Below, piece by piece: positions 46,311-59,148 of a stretch of DNA of 64,000 nt (positions are counted from its first letter, which is position 1; every line of letters starts with the position of its first letter). The DNA lies in NCBI GenBank assembly GCA_028583415.1, contig CM053275.1, positions 2,277,040 through 2,341,039 of the forward strand, given 5' to 3'. The DNA is from Protea cynaroides. Its lineage: Eukaryota; Streptophyta; Magnoliopsida; Proteales; Proteaceae. A program made the position numbers and the translations under genes. The notes below the pieces were generated by a model that saw only the letters and a list, made by a program, of their open reading frames with translations, was not told the origin of the DNA and did no database searches.

Positions 46311-46464
46311 TAGGGATGAATGCGACGTTTTCGAAGGAAATTTCCAGGATTTTACAGCTCACTCTGAACGTGGAAAAACGCAGACTTAAAATAAATAAAT
46401 AAATAAAAAGTTGGACATTAATCCTAAATTATAATCAGAAAAAAGACATAAAAATAGATAAAAA

Positions 46465-46706
46465 GGTGGTGACTGCCACATCCTCTCCTCCCGGGGAGGA
46501 AGGCGGACGCCCGTTGGATGGTTAACACGTGGGACTTAGACGAATCTGAGTTTTCTATTCTAGTCAGCATCGAGCCGATGATTTGAGCCCACAGGGGATG
46601 TCAGATCGGATGAAAGATTTGGATTCATCCGAGCTCCATGTGTCGGCCATCCGACGGGGGCATCCCTTCCTCCCCAATCACTGGGAGGAGGGGATTTGAA
46701 GTGGAG
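46465..46706. mobile_element. Fold-back MULE-type MITE, diverged copy
   Basis: CATCCTCTCCTCCCGGGGAG on the left pairs with CTGGGAGGAGGGGATTTG on the right. Inner arms CCCGTTGGATGGTTAACACG and GTGTCGGCCATCCGACGGGG also pair. It matches the copies at 32627 and 37029 in layout. No clean TSD, so the ends are approximate. Confidence 0.65.
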
Positions 46707-46959
46707 AGAGATGGAAGGGGAAGTCACCGTAAAATGTAGGGATCCTTTGGGTTCCACCTGATATTTATAGGTGGCGTCTCGTGAGCCGGAGGGATGTGCT
46801 AATAGGGTGTTGGCTTATACACTAGTTCGGATTCTGCCAACGTTCATGTGTCAGACATTTGTTGGTCGCAGTTCAGTCTCCTCCCGAATCCCTGGGAAGA
46901 GACAATTTGAATTCTCGTCTCATATAGAGGGGAGTTTGTAGACTAGAGGTATAGAAATC

Positions 46960-47050
46960 ATCTCCTATGGCAGTTCCGATTGTAACGCACATACTGATAT
47001 ATTGGTATGTGCATCGATTAGACTCTAGCTGTTGGATCAGCTGGTAGTTC
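46960..47050. repeat. Small hairpin with GCACATAC arms
   Basis: GCACATACTGATATATTGGT reads into TATGTGC, so GCACATAC and GTATGTGC form a tight hairpin. Outer words CGATTAGACTCTAGCTGTTG and CAGCTGGTAGTTCC resemble the hairpin repeats at 16190 and 48500. Confidence 0.4.
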
Positions 47051-48489
47051 CAATTACCTGAGGAGAGGTCCGAGAGGATGCGGATCTGTAGCACTATAGC
47101 AGTGAAGCCATGAGAGACAGTGGGTATTTGTATATTGCAACAACTATGGTGATGGAAGAGTTTTGTCACGAAGCATGCATTTCCGTTATTAACTTAATAG
47201 TAGGAGACAGGTCTACAGGCTACAGCTGCTTAGCCGATTTGTGCACATTACTGAGCCAATTCATTCATCCGTCCACGTCCGTGGATCAGGCTTTGAAAAT
47301 GGGGGCCCACCATATAACAGATGAAGAATGGCACATGGGTGATGGGCCCAAATACCAAATGCCGGCCACATTCCCATTTCCCCTTCAATTTTCTTTTGCA
47401 ATTATCAGAGGAAAAAATTCCTAAGCTGGCAGTTTGGGATTCTTTTTCAAACCGTCATTTTGATGTATAATCAATAGGGATGAGATCCGTAAGTTCGCAG
47501 TTTCTTTTCTAGATATTTTCTCTCTCCTCTCAAACATTGTGGATTTTTACGATTGATGCCGATACCTGTGTGTTGACTAGTATGACTTGGAAGATATTGA
47601 AACCAAACCAGTAGCTTAGAAAATCCTTCCTCTTAATATTTTTAGGTTGAGTTGTTCCTTCATCCATGCAAAAAAATTTCATGGCTATTATTGCACTTTG
47701 ATGGCAGTTTTAGAACAATCAAAGGGCATTTCAGTTCTTCAACATATAAAGGAAAAAGTAACTATAACAGTAGATTCTTGGGTCATGGCATAGGAAAATT
47801 TTTACTATTATATTTTTTGGGAAAAAGATCCCTATCTGGCTGCGTTTTCCTACGCCCAGACTCAAAATAATCACCCAACTGTCTCTAGTTGGATGCCTAT
47901 ATCATATTCCCATTGTTCCGTGTTGACGTAGAAGCCACACACACAACTGGACAGGGATCTCTATCACACATTTTTATGGGCTGAAGCTTCCTGTTCGGCT
48001 GCCTGTATCCTGCACCAGCACATGGTCCAATGGGAGGGTAGGCACCGATCCAAGAAGATGGATAGAGGATTCATTTCACAGTCAACGCGAGAAGGCATAT
48101 GGAGATTGGAGACGACACAATTAGAAAATAAAAAAAAAAATCCGTATTTTAACTATCTTTTAAGGGCAGTCAACCTTCTTTATACTACTTTAAAAATAGT
48201 TGACGAACCAAAGTTTTAATTTTTTGTTTTTCATTTCTTTCTGAAAATTAAATTATATATCACAATGGATAATGTTCAAATCATGCTTCATGTTGTAAGA
48301 GTCACCTTCAAAATGCATTCTTATAGGGACAGCATTACAAATATATATATTTCAACTGATATGCCAAACTGATTTACTAGTGTGCACGTAAATTTTTTTT
48401 TTTTTAAGTCAAAGTGTGCAATAAGTCAATGAAATTCTGAAAACCAAGACGACTTCCCCTTTTTTTTTTTAGGTTTTCTTCGTTTGCTC

Positions 48490-48600
48490 AATTTCTCTAA
48501 TCGTGATCCAGCGGCTAAAGTTTATCTGGCACATATATCAATGATTGGTAAGTATACCAAGTGAACTCCAGTCACTGTATCACGACTAGAGTCTCTCCAA
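48490..48600. repeat. Small hairpin MITE, copy 2
   Basis: CGTGATCCAGCGGCTAAAGT pairs with AACTCCAGTCACTGTATCAC around CACATATATCAATGATTGGT. Same order of elements as the hairpin at 16190-16290, and both are followed by CCAACGAC. Confidence 0.55.
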
Positions 48601-49014
48601 CGACAAAAGAGGATACGAACCTTTTTTTTCCTTTCCTTTCCCTACCTTTACAGACTCGGGCCCAGCCCAAAGATCAGTCCTGGCCTGGTGCAAAAGCCCA
48701 AGACCGAGTTTTCTCACTTTCTAGTTTACAAAAGATTCAGCATCAGAGCATATATGTTTGACTTAAGAGATTATTAGATTGGGCTATATTTATTCCTTAA
48801 CAAAATTTCAGCTTGGGCTTTTTTCCCCTGTAGAGTGGGGTTGGGCCTGATTTGGGCTTAGGTCTAGGCCCCAACAATAGGTTTGATGTGTTAAGTTGGG
48901 TTACAAACGCGTCATATCTATTGTTGGTTAGGTATGGGAGTGTCTGAATGACACCTTTATAGGTGCATTGGAATGAGAAACTTTTTTTTTTTTGGTAATT
49001 AGAATATGACACCT

Positions 49015-49018
<4 letters not shown>

Positions 49019-49076
<58 letters not shown>
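49019..49076. repeat. (AT)n microsatellite
   Basis: About 28 uninterrupted AT units. Confidence 0.95.
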
Positions 49077-49078
<2 letters not shown>

Positions 49079-49372
49079 TGATTTATTCTTAATCAAGATG
49101 TAAAAAGGGTTTATTCACAAGTTTTTTTAAAATGACTTTAATATATCATTGTCAAGAATTGTCACGATTTTTTAATTGACATGTGGAATGACAAGAGTTA
49201 TCCCAACAACAAAAAAAGTATATGACCCTAAGAGGCAAATATGATATTAAATTATTTGACTCTTTATTATTTGACTCCTTATGAGATGGCACTAAAAGAT
49301 CCCATTAAATATAAATGTGATCTATTATATACTTATGACATCAAAAGTCATATGGCATGATTATATATATAT

Positions 49373-50196
49373 GGAAATTTTTTGCCTACTACTTAAAAAG
49401 ATTTGACCAAATCACCTACCACCCAAATTAGACATACGTTTATCAAAAAAAATCCAAGAGCAACTAACAGAGCTATTAGTTGCTGATGTAACCATTATAA
49501 CATACTTGAATGACAATAATACTCTTTTTGTAAAGGAAAAAAAAGTTCCTTTATTTTCATTGGGATCTCTGTTTATCTCTGTCTCTTCTACAAACATTAA
49601 ACAATCATGGTCGATTCTACTCCTCGCTCTTATTCCTTCCCTAAGAAACTTTGATTTTTCGCTCGCATTTGATGCTTTCTTCAATTGAAAACTGAATAAT
49701 TGAAAAAAAAAAAAAAAGCCAAAAAACTAGAAAATCAAACAAGAAGACAAACTTTAAGATAAAAATAAATACCTTGTCTGTTCAGCCGCCTAGAGTTTAG
49801 CTTCAAGGCGCTGACCCAGATCTTCCTCTTGAGATGAAGACCATGAATGAATCATTGGCTTTGGTTGAGCTTTGTTGGACAACCATTCATAGAATTACTG
49901 CATTTTAAGAGAGGAGAGTATGGAAAAGTCAAGTGAGTTCACGCTTCACAATCTTCTACCCCATAATGGGAAATTGATATTGAAAAGTACGGGATAGATT
50001 TCAGTTTTTGTAGAAATGAAGAGGAAGCAAAAGGCAACCTCGCCTAGAACTCAAGCAAGTGGAATTAAATATCAATTCAATTGGATATGGAACGTTAAGT
50101 AGCAAAAAGAACCTCCGAGTCATCAAAGGAAAGAAGGTAAACGACAGAATTATTTTTTTTTCATTAAATTCCTCTCAGTTTCCAGAGCACTTATCC

Positions 50197-50233
<37 letters not shown>

Positions 50234-50984
50234 TCAGAGAGTCAGACTCAGAACTGTAAAATCAATAGAACCACCGAAGCTTAAAAAAATAAAATAAAAT
50301 AAAAAAGAAAGAAAGAAAGAAAAGAGGAAAGAAACCCACAAGAAGTTCATCAAAATTGAACTGTAAGATACCATCACATGAACACACAAAATGAGCAAAC
50401 AACAAGGTCAGGAACTGGAAATTCTTGTCATCGACCATGAAAAGAGTAAAGAAAGCACAAGGAATTAAAGTTTACTCATTAACAAGGAAAGAAAACAAAC
50501 AATTTTTTTTTTAAATAGAAAACAAAAGGGAAGCAAAAACCAAAATCAATGAATAATTAATGTCAAAAGAAAAAAAGAGCAAAGAAACAGACTTCAATTA
50601 AAGCAGTACAGTAATATACCAACCGAGAAATAAAACAAAGAAACAAGCTTTGATGCTCTAGACAGAAAACTTTTGATGAGATGGCGCTGGTTATGGATTT
50701 GGAGATGAACGAGCTTTAGAATCGAATATCAAAGACTCAATAACAGAACCATCACATTTACTAAACGATTCAAAACTATGATTTGGAGTTAGGGTTTCTC
50801 TTTTTTCTTTTTTTCCTTTTCTTTTTTGATAAAATATTGCAGAGAAATAGAGAGGAAGAAGAAAAGGGTATAAATGTCTACTCACAATTCCAACTCTTTC
50901 CCATCAGTCCATTAACTAACGTTTGTGTTACTTGGGTGGTAGGTGATTTTTTTTAAAAACTTGGATGGTAAGTGAAAATTTCCC
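49373..50984. mobile_element. Non-autonomous DNA element with AATTTTCC termini
   Basis: The left part GGAAATTTTTTGCCTACTAC, with AAATCACCTACCACCCAA inside it, is matched in reverse complement by TTGGGTGGTAGGTGATTTTT and GGTAAGTGAAAATTTCCC at the right. TATATATAT lies on both sides, consistent with a 9-bp TSD but low in complexity. The interior has an (AG)n run at 50200-50230 and no recognised protein. Related in ends to 14648-15792. Confidence 0.65.
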
Positions 50985-52443
50985 TATATATATATATATA
51001 TTTGTGCATGTTTTTGTGTTATGCTAAGACACTAATATTATGGATCTACTCTTTCAATTCTCTTATCTTTTTTTTTTCTTCTTTTTGTTTTATGTTTCCA
51101 GGTTGTTTTGTAGAATGAAATGAAGTCATTTTACTTTGATTTTAAATAATTTTACGATGGGCTCAGATTGAAATCTTAATTCTAATTTTTTCTTCTTTTT
51201 TTTGCCACTTGGTCAATTCCATTTTGTCGCAAGATATTTCAGTCAATGTTCATATATATTTTGAAATTGTCCCCTTAACCTCCCCACCTGCACATCAAGT
51301 TTTTAATCCTATCAAACATCACAAAGTGCTAATGTGCTGCTATTGATGTGATTGGAAAGTCTAAAAGTTATTGTTAGCTGATATTTAGGACAAAATCTCC
51401 CTTGTAAGTCTGCTTGATTAGTTAAACTTTTTTGGTCAGACCAAAGATCTACCATGTAGTAAATCGGATGGGATCCAAAATTTAGGAACAAGTAGAAGTC
51501 TCCTCCTTATATATCAAGTTCCAACTAAACATAGTTTGTCAAGCAGTGAAATAGAGCTTTGAAAATCCATAATTATGGGAGAGTGCAAACTAACAGTCAG
51601 AATACCACAAGCGTGAATGAATATACAAAGGATGCATGATGATAAAAAGGAGAGCATGGTCAAATTTGAATCTGATATTTGACAAATGGCTTATTAACGC
51701 TGTTCAGTATTTATATACACTCTCCAAAATTAAGAAAATTTAGGCAAAAAAACAGAGGTGGGAGGCAATCAGCATTGATGATCTATTGATGGAAGGCTCT
51801 CATGGGTCATACCCTTCTTATTACCATGCTTTGCCATTTGTGTTCTTGACCATTTTCATTATAAGCAACCTATTACCGAAGATGGTTAAAAGTTGATAAT
51901 TCAAGCATCAGATTTCTGATGTCCTGTATCATGATTAAATTTCATAAGAGGAGAGCCAACACAATTCATTTTAGAAAAGCTAGCCCATGAACCTGACAGG
52001 AGGATAGTTTTAAAAACCAAGCCAGACCAATAGTGAACTGGACAAACAGGAACCACCCCCTTAATTGGTTAGGTTCAGAAGAAGAAACAACCAAAATTAA
52101 AACTAAAATCTTACCATGCTATCCAAATCTATTTCCTCGCTATGGTATCCAATACTTCTTGCTGCTTTATGGTTAACTTTACGCTCTTCCAAATTTTATT
52201 GTCTGCCTATGTATATGATGCAACCTACTACAGCATACGATAAACTTTCGATACCACCGACCCCTCACATTGTCACAAGGAAAATTAGCCAATTCTCATA
52301 CTGTGCAAAGATGGCGATGCAATATATTTATTTAAATAGACGAGAGCCAGTTCATTGTCTATGCATATGAAGCCAGCCAAACAGATGCTTTTACGATTCC
52401 TTTATTTCGAGGTGGTTGGTGGAGGGGGAGAGACGACAAATAA
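50985..52443. other. Intergenic; dispersed-repeat fragment; galactokinase 3' UTR at right end
   Basis: About 51440-51740 shares AACTAAACATAGTTTGTCAA, GTGAAATAGAGCTTTGAAAA and a (T)CTGATATTTGACAAATG word with the dispersed repeat at 22615-22920. No gene recognised. Confidence 0.4.
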
Positions 52444-55400
52444 TTATAACTTAAATATTGCAGCCCCAGTTGATGGTTTGGAAGCAAAGACGTACAGGCC
52501 AAGATCATTCTTATTGATTATCCCCTTTTCGATCCTTGATTGATAGTATGATTCCTGAAATGGATAAGCATTCAAAACCCACATGTGAATAAGTAGAGAG
52601 AAATGAAGCACACTGCAGATTTTGTGCAAGCTTAATTTCAACTGGGAACCCATAACTAACCTTTAAGTTAAGGATAAATTGTGGGACAATATTCTCCTTC
52701 ACCAATGCTACAGCACATCCACCCCATCCTGCTCCTGTAAGTCGTGCTCCAAGTGCTCCATTATCCCGGGAAGCCTTTACCAGTTCTTCCAACTCTGGGC
52801 AGCTAAGAACAGAAGATGAAATACAACTATTAAGTATCAATTAACTACTAGAAGATATAGAAGCAAAGTGAATTTTATTACTATGGGACAACTTTTTACT
52901 TTTTACTTGCCAGTACAACTAAATTTAGCTAATAGATGTCGTATTTGGCCATGGACAGACAATCCCAGTCGTGATTTACGATCAGGGGAAAACCATCAAA
53001 TATTGTTTTCTATTCCTTACAGTGATCTTTTATATGGATAAAATTGATAGTAGCAACCAATGCTTTGGTGGCCCCAACGGTCCAAATTTTAAACTAAGAT
53101 TTCTTGAGGACCGAGGATCAAGTATTGGTATCGATGAAACCCTAACAAAAAAAGTTGATAGTAACAGAAGCAACACGTTATCACAATAAGTACAGAGAAT
53201 TTAGTCTCCCACTAAATCATTTTTATACAACACTCCGCAAAAAGCCAGCAACAACATGGCAGTAAATGTGTGGAAGAGTTACTAATGAATAAATTTTTAG
53301 GTCCAAAGATGAAAAGTCATGCATATACAGATGTACCAAGTTCAATCTTCCCTATAAGAAAAGTTTAACCACGTCAAGTTGGTGCTACGATAAAAACATA
53401 TAGCCAAATCATTTCGACATGAGAAATTTCATTGGTTTAACATTATAACAAGGCCCTGTAAGTGACAGCACTATGCCAATATCCCTTGGGAGCACTTACA
53501 AATGGTTAGCTAGGCCATCCCTTAATAGTGATGTTTTGAATAAGCACTCCGCTGTAGTGAAAAATAAGGCTCCCATATCATGGACGGGTGTGAGCAACGC
53601 AGTCAATCGAATGTGAGTACAGTAAACATAGCCACTATAAGATAATAGCATTGGTAGACAAAAAAGAAGATGATCAACATAGTTCGTTTGCAAGAATCTA
53701 TGTAAAAACTAAGGGATTGATGGCTTGCAACTTCTGACAATAATAGAAAAAAAAAATTTGGGAGGATGGTGTGGAGGAGAGGGGAGGGGGATAAAAATCA
53801 TAGATGAGATCCAAAGGACGAAACTGAGGACTTAGTAGGATAAAATTAATTAAACTTGATTTAAGAGAAAAGAGATACTTAAAACAATATGTGCGCGCAC
53901 ACCTAAAGCAGGATGGATAAAAGTATACAACGTTGTGAACATGGATAATTTTTTTTTTTTTTGGGGATATTCTTAAAAATGAACTTTCCAGTATACTTCT
54001 TTCAGGTTCCACCATCTGGTTCCTGGGAAACTAATTTCTCCTCAATTTTTTCTTACATTTCTTGATATAAACACCTTATAACACAAACATATGTTTGCTA
54101 TAAGTTTATAACAATAGGTCAGATTAATGTGTCTAGAGAAGCATTAATGACAAGCTATCGCCAACAAACCATATTCTAGAACCAAAAAGGTTTTAAGAAG
54201 CAGCTTGAGACAAAAATTATTCAAAAAAGGAAACAGTTAAGATTCATGACCAAGAGATGCCCAGAAGTACTCATTTTGGTAATTTTAAAGACAGTGTGGA
54301 TGGCCAAGACAGTGAAAATGGAATGTTGCCCATAGATAAGACAGTGTTGGTGAAGTGGAGAGGCACTTTCCACCATTCCATGTGATTGGAACACCTTTAA
54401 TTTAAGGGTTTTGTAAGATTGCTATAACACCAGCCATGTTTCGTGGTGCAAGATGCTGTGAACTAAGATGCAATGCATCTACAATGGGAGTCAGCTGAGA
54501 TGCTGATCTTGAGATGGAAGACTGGCCGACTTTGAAAGGATTGAATTAGGACTTGACGCATATGCTGGAAATTAGGGAAAGCTCCAAATAACTAAGGTGT
54601 GATAGGGTGCAACTTAAAGTGGAAAAAGTGTCATCATGGTACACAACATGTAAACCCCAAGTAGTTGGGATGAGACTTAATTTAATAGAGTTAGTTATAT
54701 CCCCTTGACTGGCATATGTGGTATGAATGCATTTGTGCAACCACATACATCGTTGCCTACGGCTGCATCATTATACAAAATCTCTTCATATATCTAAAGA
54801 AGGTGAGATATCTGGATTTTCAAAAACGATTGAGGCTTTATGGCCTGTGCATACCATGTATCCTTACATAATCTGCACACAATATTTAGCATGTGGCAAT
54901 CATCAGGTAGACCCCTAAGGTCCTCTACTCAAATGTCAAGTTTCAGCCCACATAGAGTTTTCCAAAGGCAAAAACAAAGCATTGAGAAATCTAAGGTTAC
55001 CAAAAGGTTGCATGGACATGTACATACATGGGAGGATTTCCAATTACATGGAAGGTTGTTAAGCAATTGATGGAGGCTGAAATTTGACACATGGACAATC
55101 CAGAACATTCCCAAGATATCCAACGGTCAGAATTTCTATATCATCCTTCCACATGGCACAACCAAGTGTGTAGACCATGTAACATTTTGTGGTCTGCACA
55201 GACCATAAACCCTTTTGCCTTCGAATAATGCATGCAAGTGGAAAATTCGGCGCTTACCTGCACTCATATAGAACACTACAGCTGTAATGGCTTTCGTTCA
55301 TGAGCTCCCCAAGCTTTTTTAGCATGTCCTCGTCGCTACAACACAGAAGCTAAGGAGTCAGAATTTCGAAAACATGAAATACAACTCCAACCCTCACCTT

Positions 55401-56108
55401 AATACTCATAATTTTTTTGTGCATACACCAGAAGTATAGTTTTTAAATTTGGAACTTGAAAATGACATTATTCCTTAAGAAAACTATTCATTCTTTGTGA
55501 AGTTGGACATAATATTGGCCAGCAATAGGAAAACAGGTACTGGGCTAGATTTTGAGAGCTATGACCAGGATCGGTATCCCAACTAGGTCCCGCTGCACCC
55601 TCTCTCATGGGCTGTGAAATGACTATCCTACCCCTCCTCTTGGATACTTGTGCCTCCCACCCATTAGACTCTGCACTGGCAGCCGGGCAGGAAAATATAT
55701 AGGGCTGAGGATAGCTGATTGGCACACCATGGGGGTCGGATAACTTTTAGGGCATTTTGGTCCCAAGTTGAGTTTGATGGTTGTTTTCAATATGTGTTAA
55801 ATAGGGGGGTAGGGAATGAGAAGTAATGAATGGAAGCCAGCTTTCATGCAAAAAAATTCCATTTTGCACCGCCAACCACAAAAGTTTTATATATAGAGCT
55901 GCAACCGGGTGGATTGGACTGGAACCTTAGGTCCCCTTAACTCAGCCCAGGCCCAGCTGGGATATCTCAACCGAGGCCCAATTCCTAGGTCCCCTTAACT
56001 CAGCCAATGCCCAGCCCAGTCCTAAGTCGGGTTGGGATATCTCAACCTAGGCCCAACCTTGCTGGGCTCACCCAGCTCAATCTAGAATTTGTTGTAATAA
56101 TGTGTAAT

Positions 56109-56151
<43 letters not shown>

Positions 56152-58483
56152 TGGGTCAGGCAAAGCTCGGCTCAAACAAGGGCCTAAGCCCAAGTTCTCA
56201 ATCCTGGCCAAACCCTTGGGCTTAAAATCCCAGCATAGGCCCTGTAAGGCTTAGAGCAGGCTTGGGCTCAGCAAGCCTAGTGTTTGCAGGCTTTCTGATC
56301 AGACAATCAGGAATGTGACAGTATATTGTGCATGCAACCAACAGCTGTGAGCAAATGAACTAGAGTTCTAAAGTAAAACACACCTTAGGTCAGATAAAAC
56401 GGTGTCCTTGAAGGCATGAACACGCTTAGCTTCAGAGTATACATGGGAGGCTCTCTGGAACATAAACATGAAAGATAATTAGCGCTACAGTGGAGAAAGT
56501 TTATAACCAGTAACATTTTGAATCAGCAATTAAATGATCACAAGCCCTTCAAGCTAAACGCATAATAAAATTCCAGATATGTTCCACTTTGTACACTATT
56601 TTTTTTTTTAAACAAATGAACGTTTTGTTTGTGGATAATCTGAATATCCTTTACTTCTTGTAATTTTCCTGTGTCAATAAATTTCTCTTTACCTATAAAA
56701 AGAAGCAAAATATTTTTAATAGCCACGTAGTATTAGAAAATGATTCAAGGAATGACCGAATGAGAGAGATGGTCCTCGCTCCTTAGATGTATATCATTAA
56801 AGATATTGCAGTAAACAAGAAAAGTAAAAAATGCATTAAAAGAATCAAACTACAGTACTGTAATAAGCCATTAAAATATGAGAGGATCAGAAGAGAACTT
56901 AATACTATGAGTTCTCACCTTGTTTGAACAAGAAAGGGAAATCCCTCGGTGGTTACTTCACTCACAAGGGGCAATTAAAGGAAGCAAGATTTAAAATGAA
57001 TTAGAAACCAACATAGTATCTCGCAGAGCAGAGAGCTCATAATCAAAGAAATACCTGAAATAACTTGAAGTGCTTGGCAGATCTTAGCACATCTAATGAG
57101 GTTGGATCATTGCCCAAGACTGATGGGAGATTTTCCTCCGTGATTTTCTCAATATCTTCAGCTGTGTATGGCTCCTCATTCAAGAATTCCTGTAAGAATA
57201 ACAGGCACAAGTAAATGAAGATGCAGATAGAAAATATAAATATCTAGAATAAGAGGACTGAAATTATTGGATTCAGGCTTCAGAGTTTGAAGAGATAACC
57301 CCTAATGTTTCCTAAAGTGTTAAATCAATTGTTTAAAACAATGAAACCATTATTTTCTTAAAAGCAGAAGAGGGACTATGTGTGAAGAAAAGAATGAAGA
57401 ACCATCGGCTTACAACTCCCATGTGCAAGTGAAAAACGAAAATTTCTGTGTCTCAAGTATCAAATTCATGAATCATGAAGTAAATTTGCTTGACTTGTAC
57501 TGTTAAATAATTGGATTTGTCCTTTGGGACATTAGACATGAGTCCATTACAGGGACACAACTTGACCAGCAAGTCCAAAAAAAAAAAATAATAATAATAA
57601 ACCAGGGTTTGTTATGCTTTAATAGTTCAGAGGGTAACTGGGAATATTCCCAAAGAGTTTTGTTCCCAAGTGCCATTTAAGAGTTAACTCTTCTAAATAA
57701 TCATGTGCTTTCTTAGCTTGTAAGATAAATTAACCTGGCTGTTAGCCTCACCTATACATAGGAGCTTTTGGGCTCATTTGTTAACAAAACCTGGCAAAGT
57801 AACCTGGGTGTTAGTTTCGCCTACAAATTTGAATTAATGAAACTATTTTGAGCTAAATTTACTAGTTGTACAAATCTAAGAGGTAGTAGGTTCATCAATC
57901 CCTCTCTTTGCCTCTCCTGTTGCTCTCTTCTTTTTCCTTTTTCTTATTTTCCTTTAAGAAACCATTCATGGTGAATATTCCAGATATCAACAACAATCCA
58001 ACCCTCGTCATCCTCTTAGTGCTATCAATCAGCTCTATTTCATTCCATTGCTCACTCAAGCACTTGGACTTGCATGGCCAACCATAGCAGGATATAGTTG
58101 GCTTTGATCATTGACTTGGGCTTCATCAGACTAGCGTAAAACATCTTTTAAGTGAAATGTCAAATGTAGACACCAACCTTACAGTAGTTCAAGAAGCAAG
58201 AAAAATAAATCAGTCAGACTAATAGACAAATGAACCATCCATAAATGGAAATAAAAAAAATTTGGTACTATGAGATGAAAAAAGATATATTATATAGAGG
58301 GAATTTCAAACAACTAAAAACAAACAAGAGAAAAAAATATATAAATACCTTGACTGCAAGGACTGCATCTGAAGAGCCATAGTTGCCAGCAAAAGATACA
58401 CACAATCCCTCAATGTCAGAAAGAGTTTTCACTTTGGAGATTGCCTCCTCTCGTTTCATTCCAAGCTTTATACCAAGAACAAT
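52444..58483 (-). CDS. GALK1: Galactokinase, C-terminal six exons (partial gene)
   Basis: Phosphorylates galactose at C1 with ATP in the Leloir pathway; GHMP kinase fold, cytosolic. Exons: 58349-58483, 57055-57189, 56384-56454, 55258-55335, 52661-52802 and 52444-52554, all GT/AG and in phase, 672 nt giving 223 residues plus stop. The order matches plant GALK: IVLGIKLGMKREEAISKVKT, SFAGNYGSSDAVLAVK, EEFLNEEPYTAEDIEKI-like, QRASHVYSEAKRVHAFKDTV, ELMNESHYSCSVLYECSCPE, then GHMP motif 3 GARLTGAGWGGCAVALV and the end FASKPSTGAAIFKL. The sugar-binding and ATP-binding exons (GLSSSAAF region) were not found between 58484 and 64000, so they lie off the right edge behind an intron of more than 5.5 kb filled by an LTR element and an RTE fragment. 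Confidence 0.94.
54900..55215. repeat. Dispersed repeat family, copy B, in a galactokinase intron
   Basis: GGTCCTCTACTCAAATGTCA, TTTCAGCCCACATAGAGTTT, GGCAAAAACAAAGCATTGA, GAAATTTGACACATGGACAA, ATATCCAACGGTCAGAATTT and ATGGCACAACCAAGTG follow the order of copy A (22615-22920). Confidence 0.55.
55890..56290. mobile_element. Possible hAT-type element with GGGCTTAGGCCC subterminal words
   Basis: Both halves are dense in GGCCCA/TGGGCT words in both orientations around a central (TG)n(TA)n run (56108-56150), as in the hAT at 12849. A near-direct repeat CTAGGTCCCCTTAACTCAGC occurs twice (about 55928 and 55985). Candidate ends AGAGCTGCAAC and GTTTGCAGGCTT, but no TSD. Confidence 0.35.
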
Positions 58484-58589
58484 CTGCAGAAGTTTTCACA
58501 AAAAGAAAATTAACCATTATTAACCTCAGAATGTCCAACTGAACTAATTAATCAACCCATAACCAAAGCCTGGTTGGCCATGAGCAAGA

Positions 58590-58815
58590 ATTTAAGTGTT
58601 GGTATCAAAGATCGAATGGTTCTCACCAAACACAGATCTGGATTGTTCCAGATAAGATGATCCAAACAAAGGATCGGTGGGTTAACTGAAAAAAAGAGCT
58701 AACAGTAGCATCGAATCAGCCGATCCAATAGGTATGATTTGGTTATACCAGGCCCACTCATTACTAATACAAATTGTACAACCCACCCAATCCAATACTG
58801 ATCTTTAAGACCATA
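58590..58815. repeat. Diverged hAT-MITE relative in a galactokinase intron
   Basis: Contains GGTATCAAAGATCGAATGG, CCGATCCAATAGGTATGATT and ATCTTTAAGACCATAGTTATG, similar in style to the CATNGTT-ended MITE at 44042-44230. The right end CCATAGTTATG is terminus-like, but the left end and a TSD were not found. Confidence 0.35.
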
Positions 58816-59025
58816 GTTATGAGAGGAAGATAGACCCCTGCCTCAGTTTCATAAGATGCAAGGATATAACAGTGAGAATGCAATGTTGCTGAAAAATGTA
58901 AGGAGGGGAGAAATAATTATTGACAGAACATGTGGTACTTCTAACTGCTTGCAATTGTTATTCACCAGAGGCCTCCCCGTAGGAGCTAAGCTGGATTTAT
59001 TTATTTATTTTTGTTAATATATTAA

Positions 59026-59148
59026 CTAAGCTGGAGGTGGTGAAGAAAGACATGCATAGCTTAGGCATTGTTTCAAGTATGACATCGAACAAAGTTGATT
59101 GGAGAACAAGAATCAATGCAGTCGACCCCATTTTGTTGGGATAAGGCT

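Larger units (their letters stand above)
47060..49372. other. Intergenic repeats, no gene recognised
   Basis: Includes a diverged dispersed repeat near 47660-47790, a hairpin repeat at 48490-48600 and (AT)n at 49019-49076. The open frames are short and have no recognised similarity. Confidence 0.4.
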
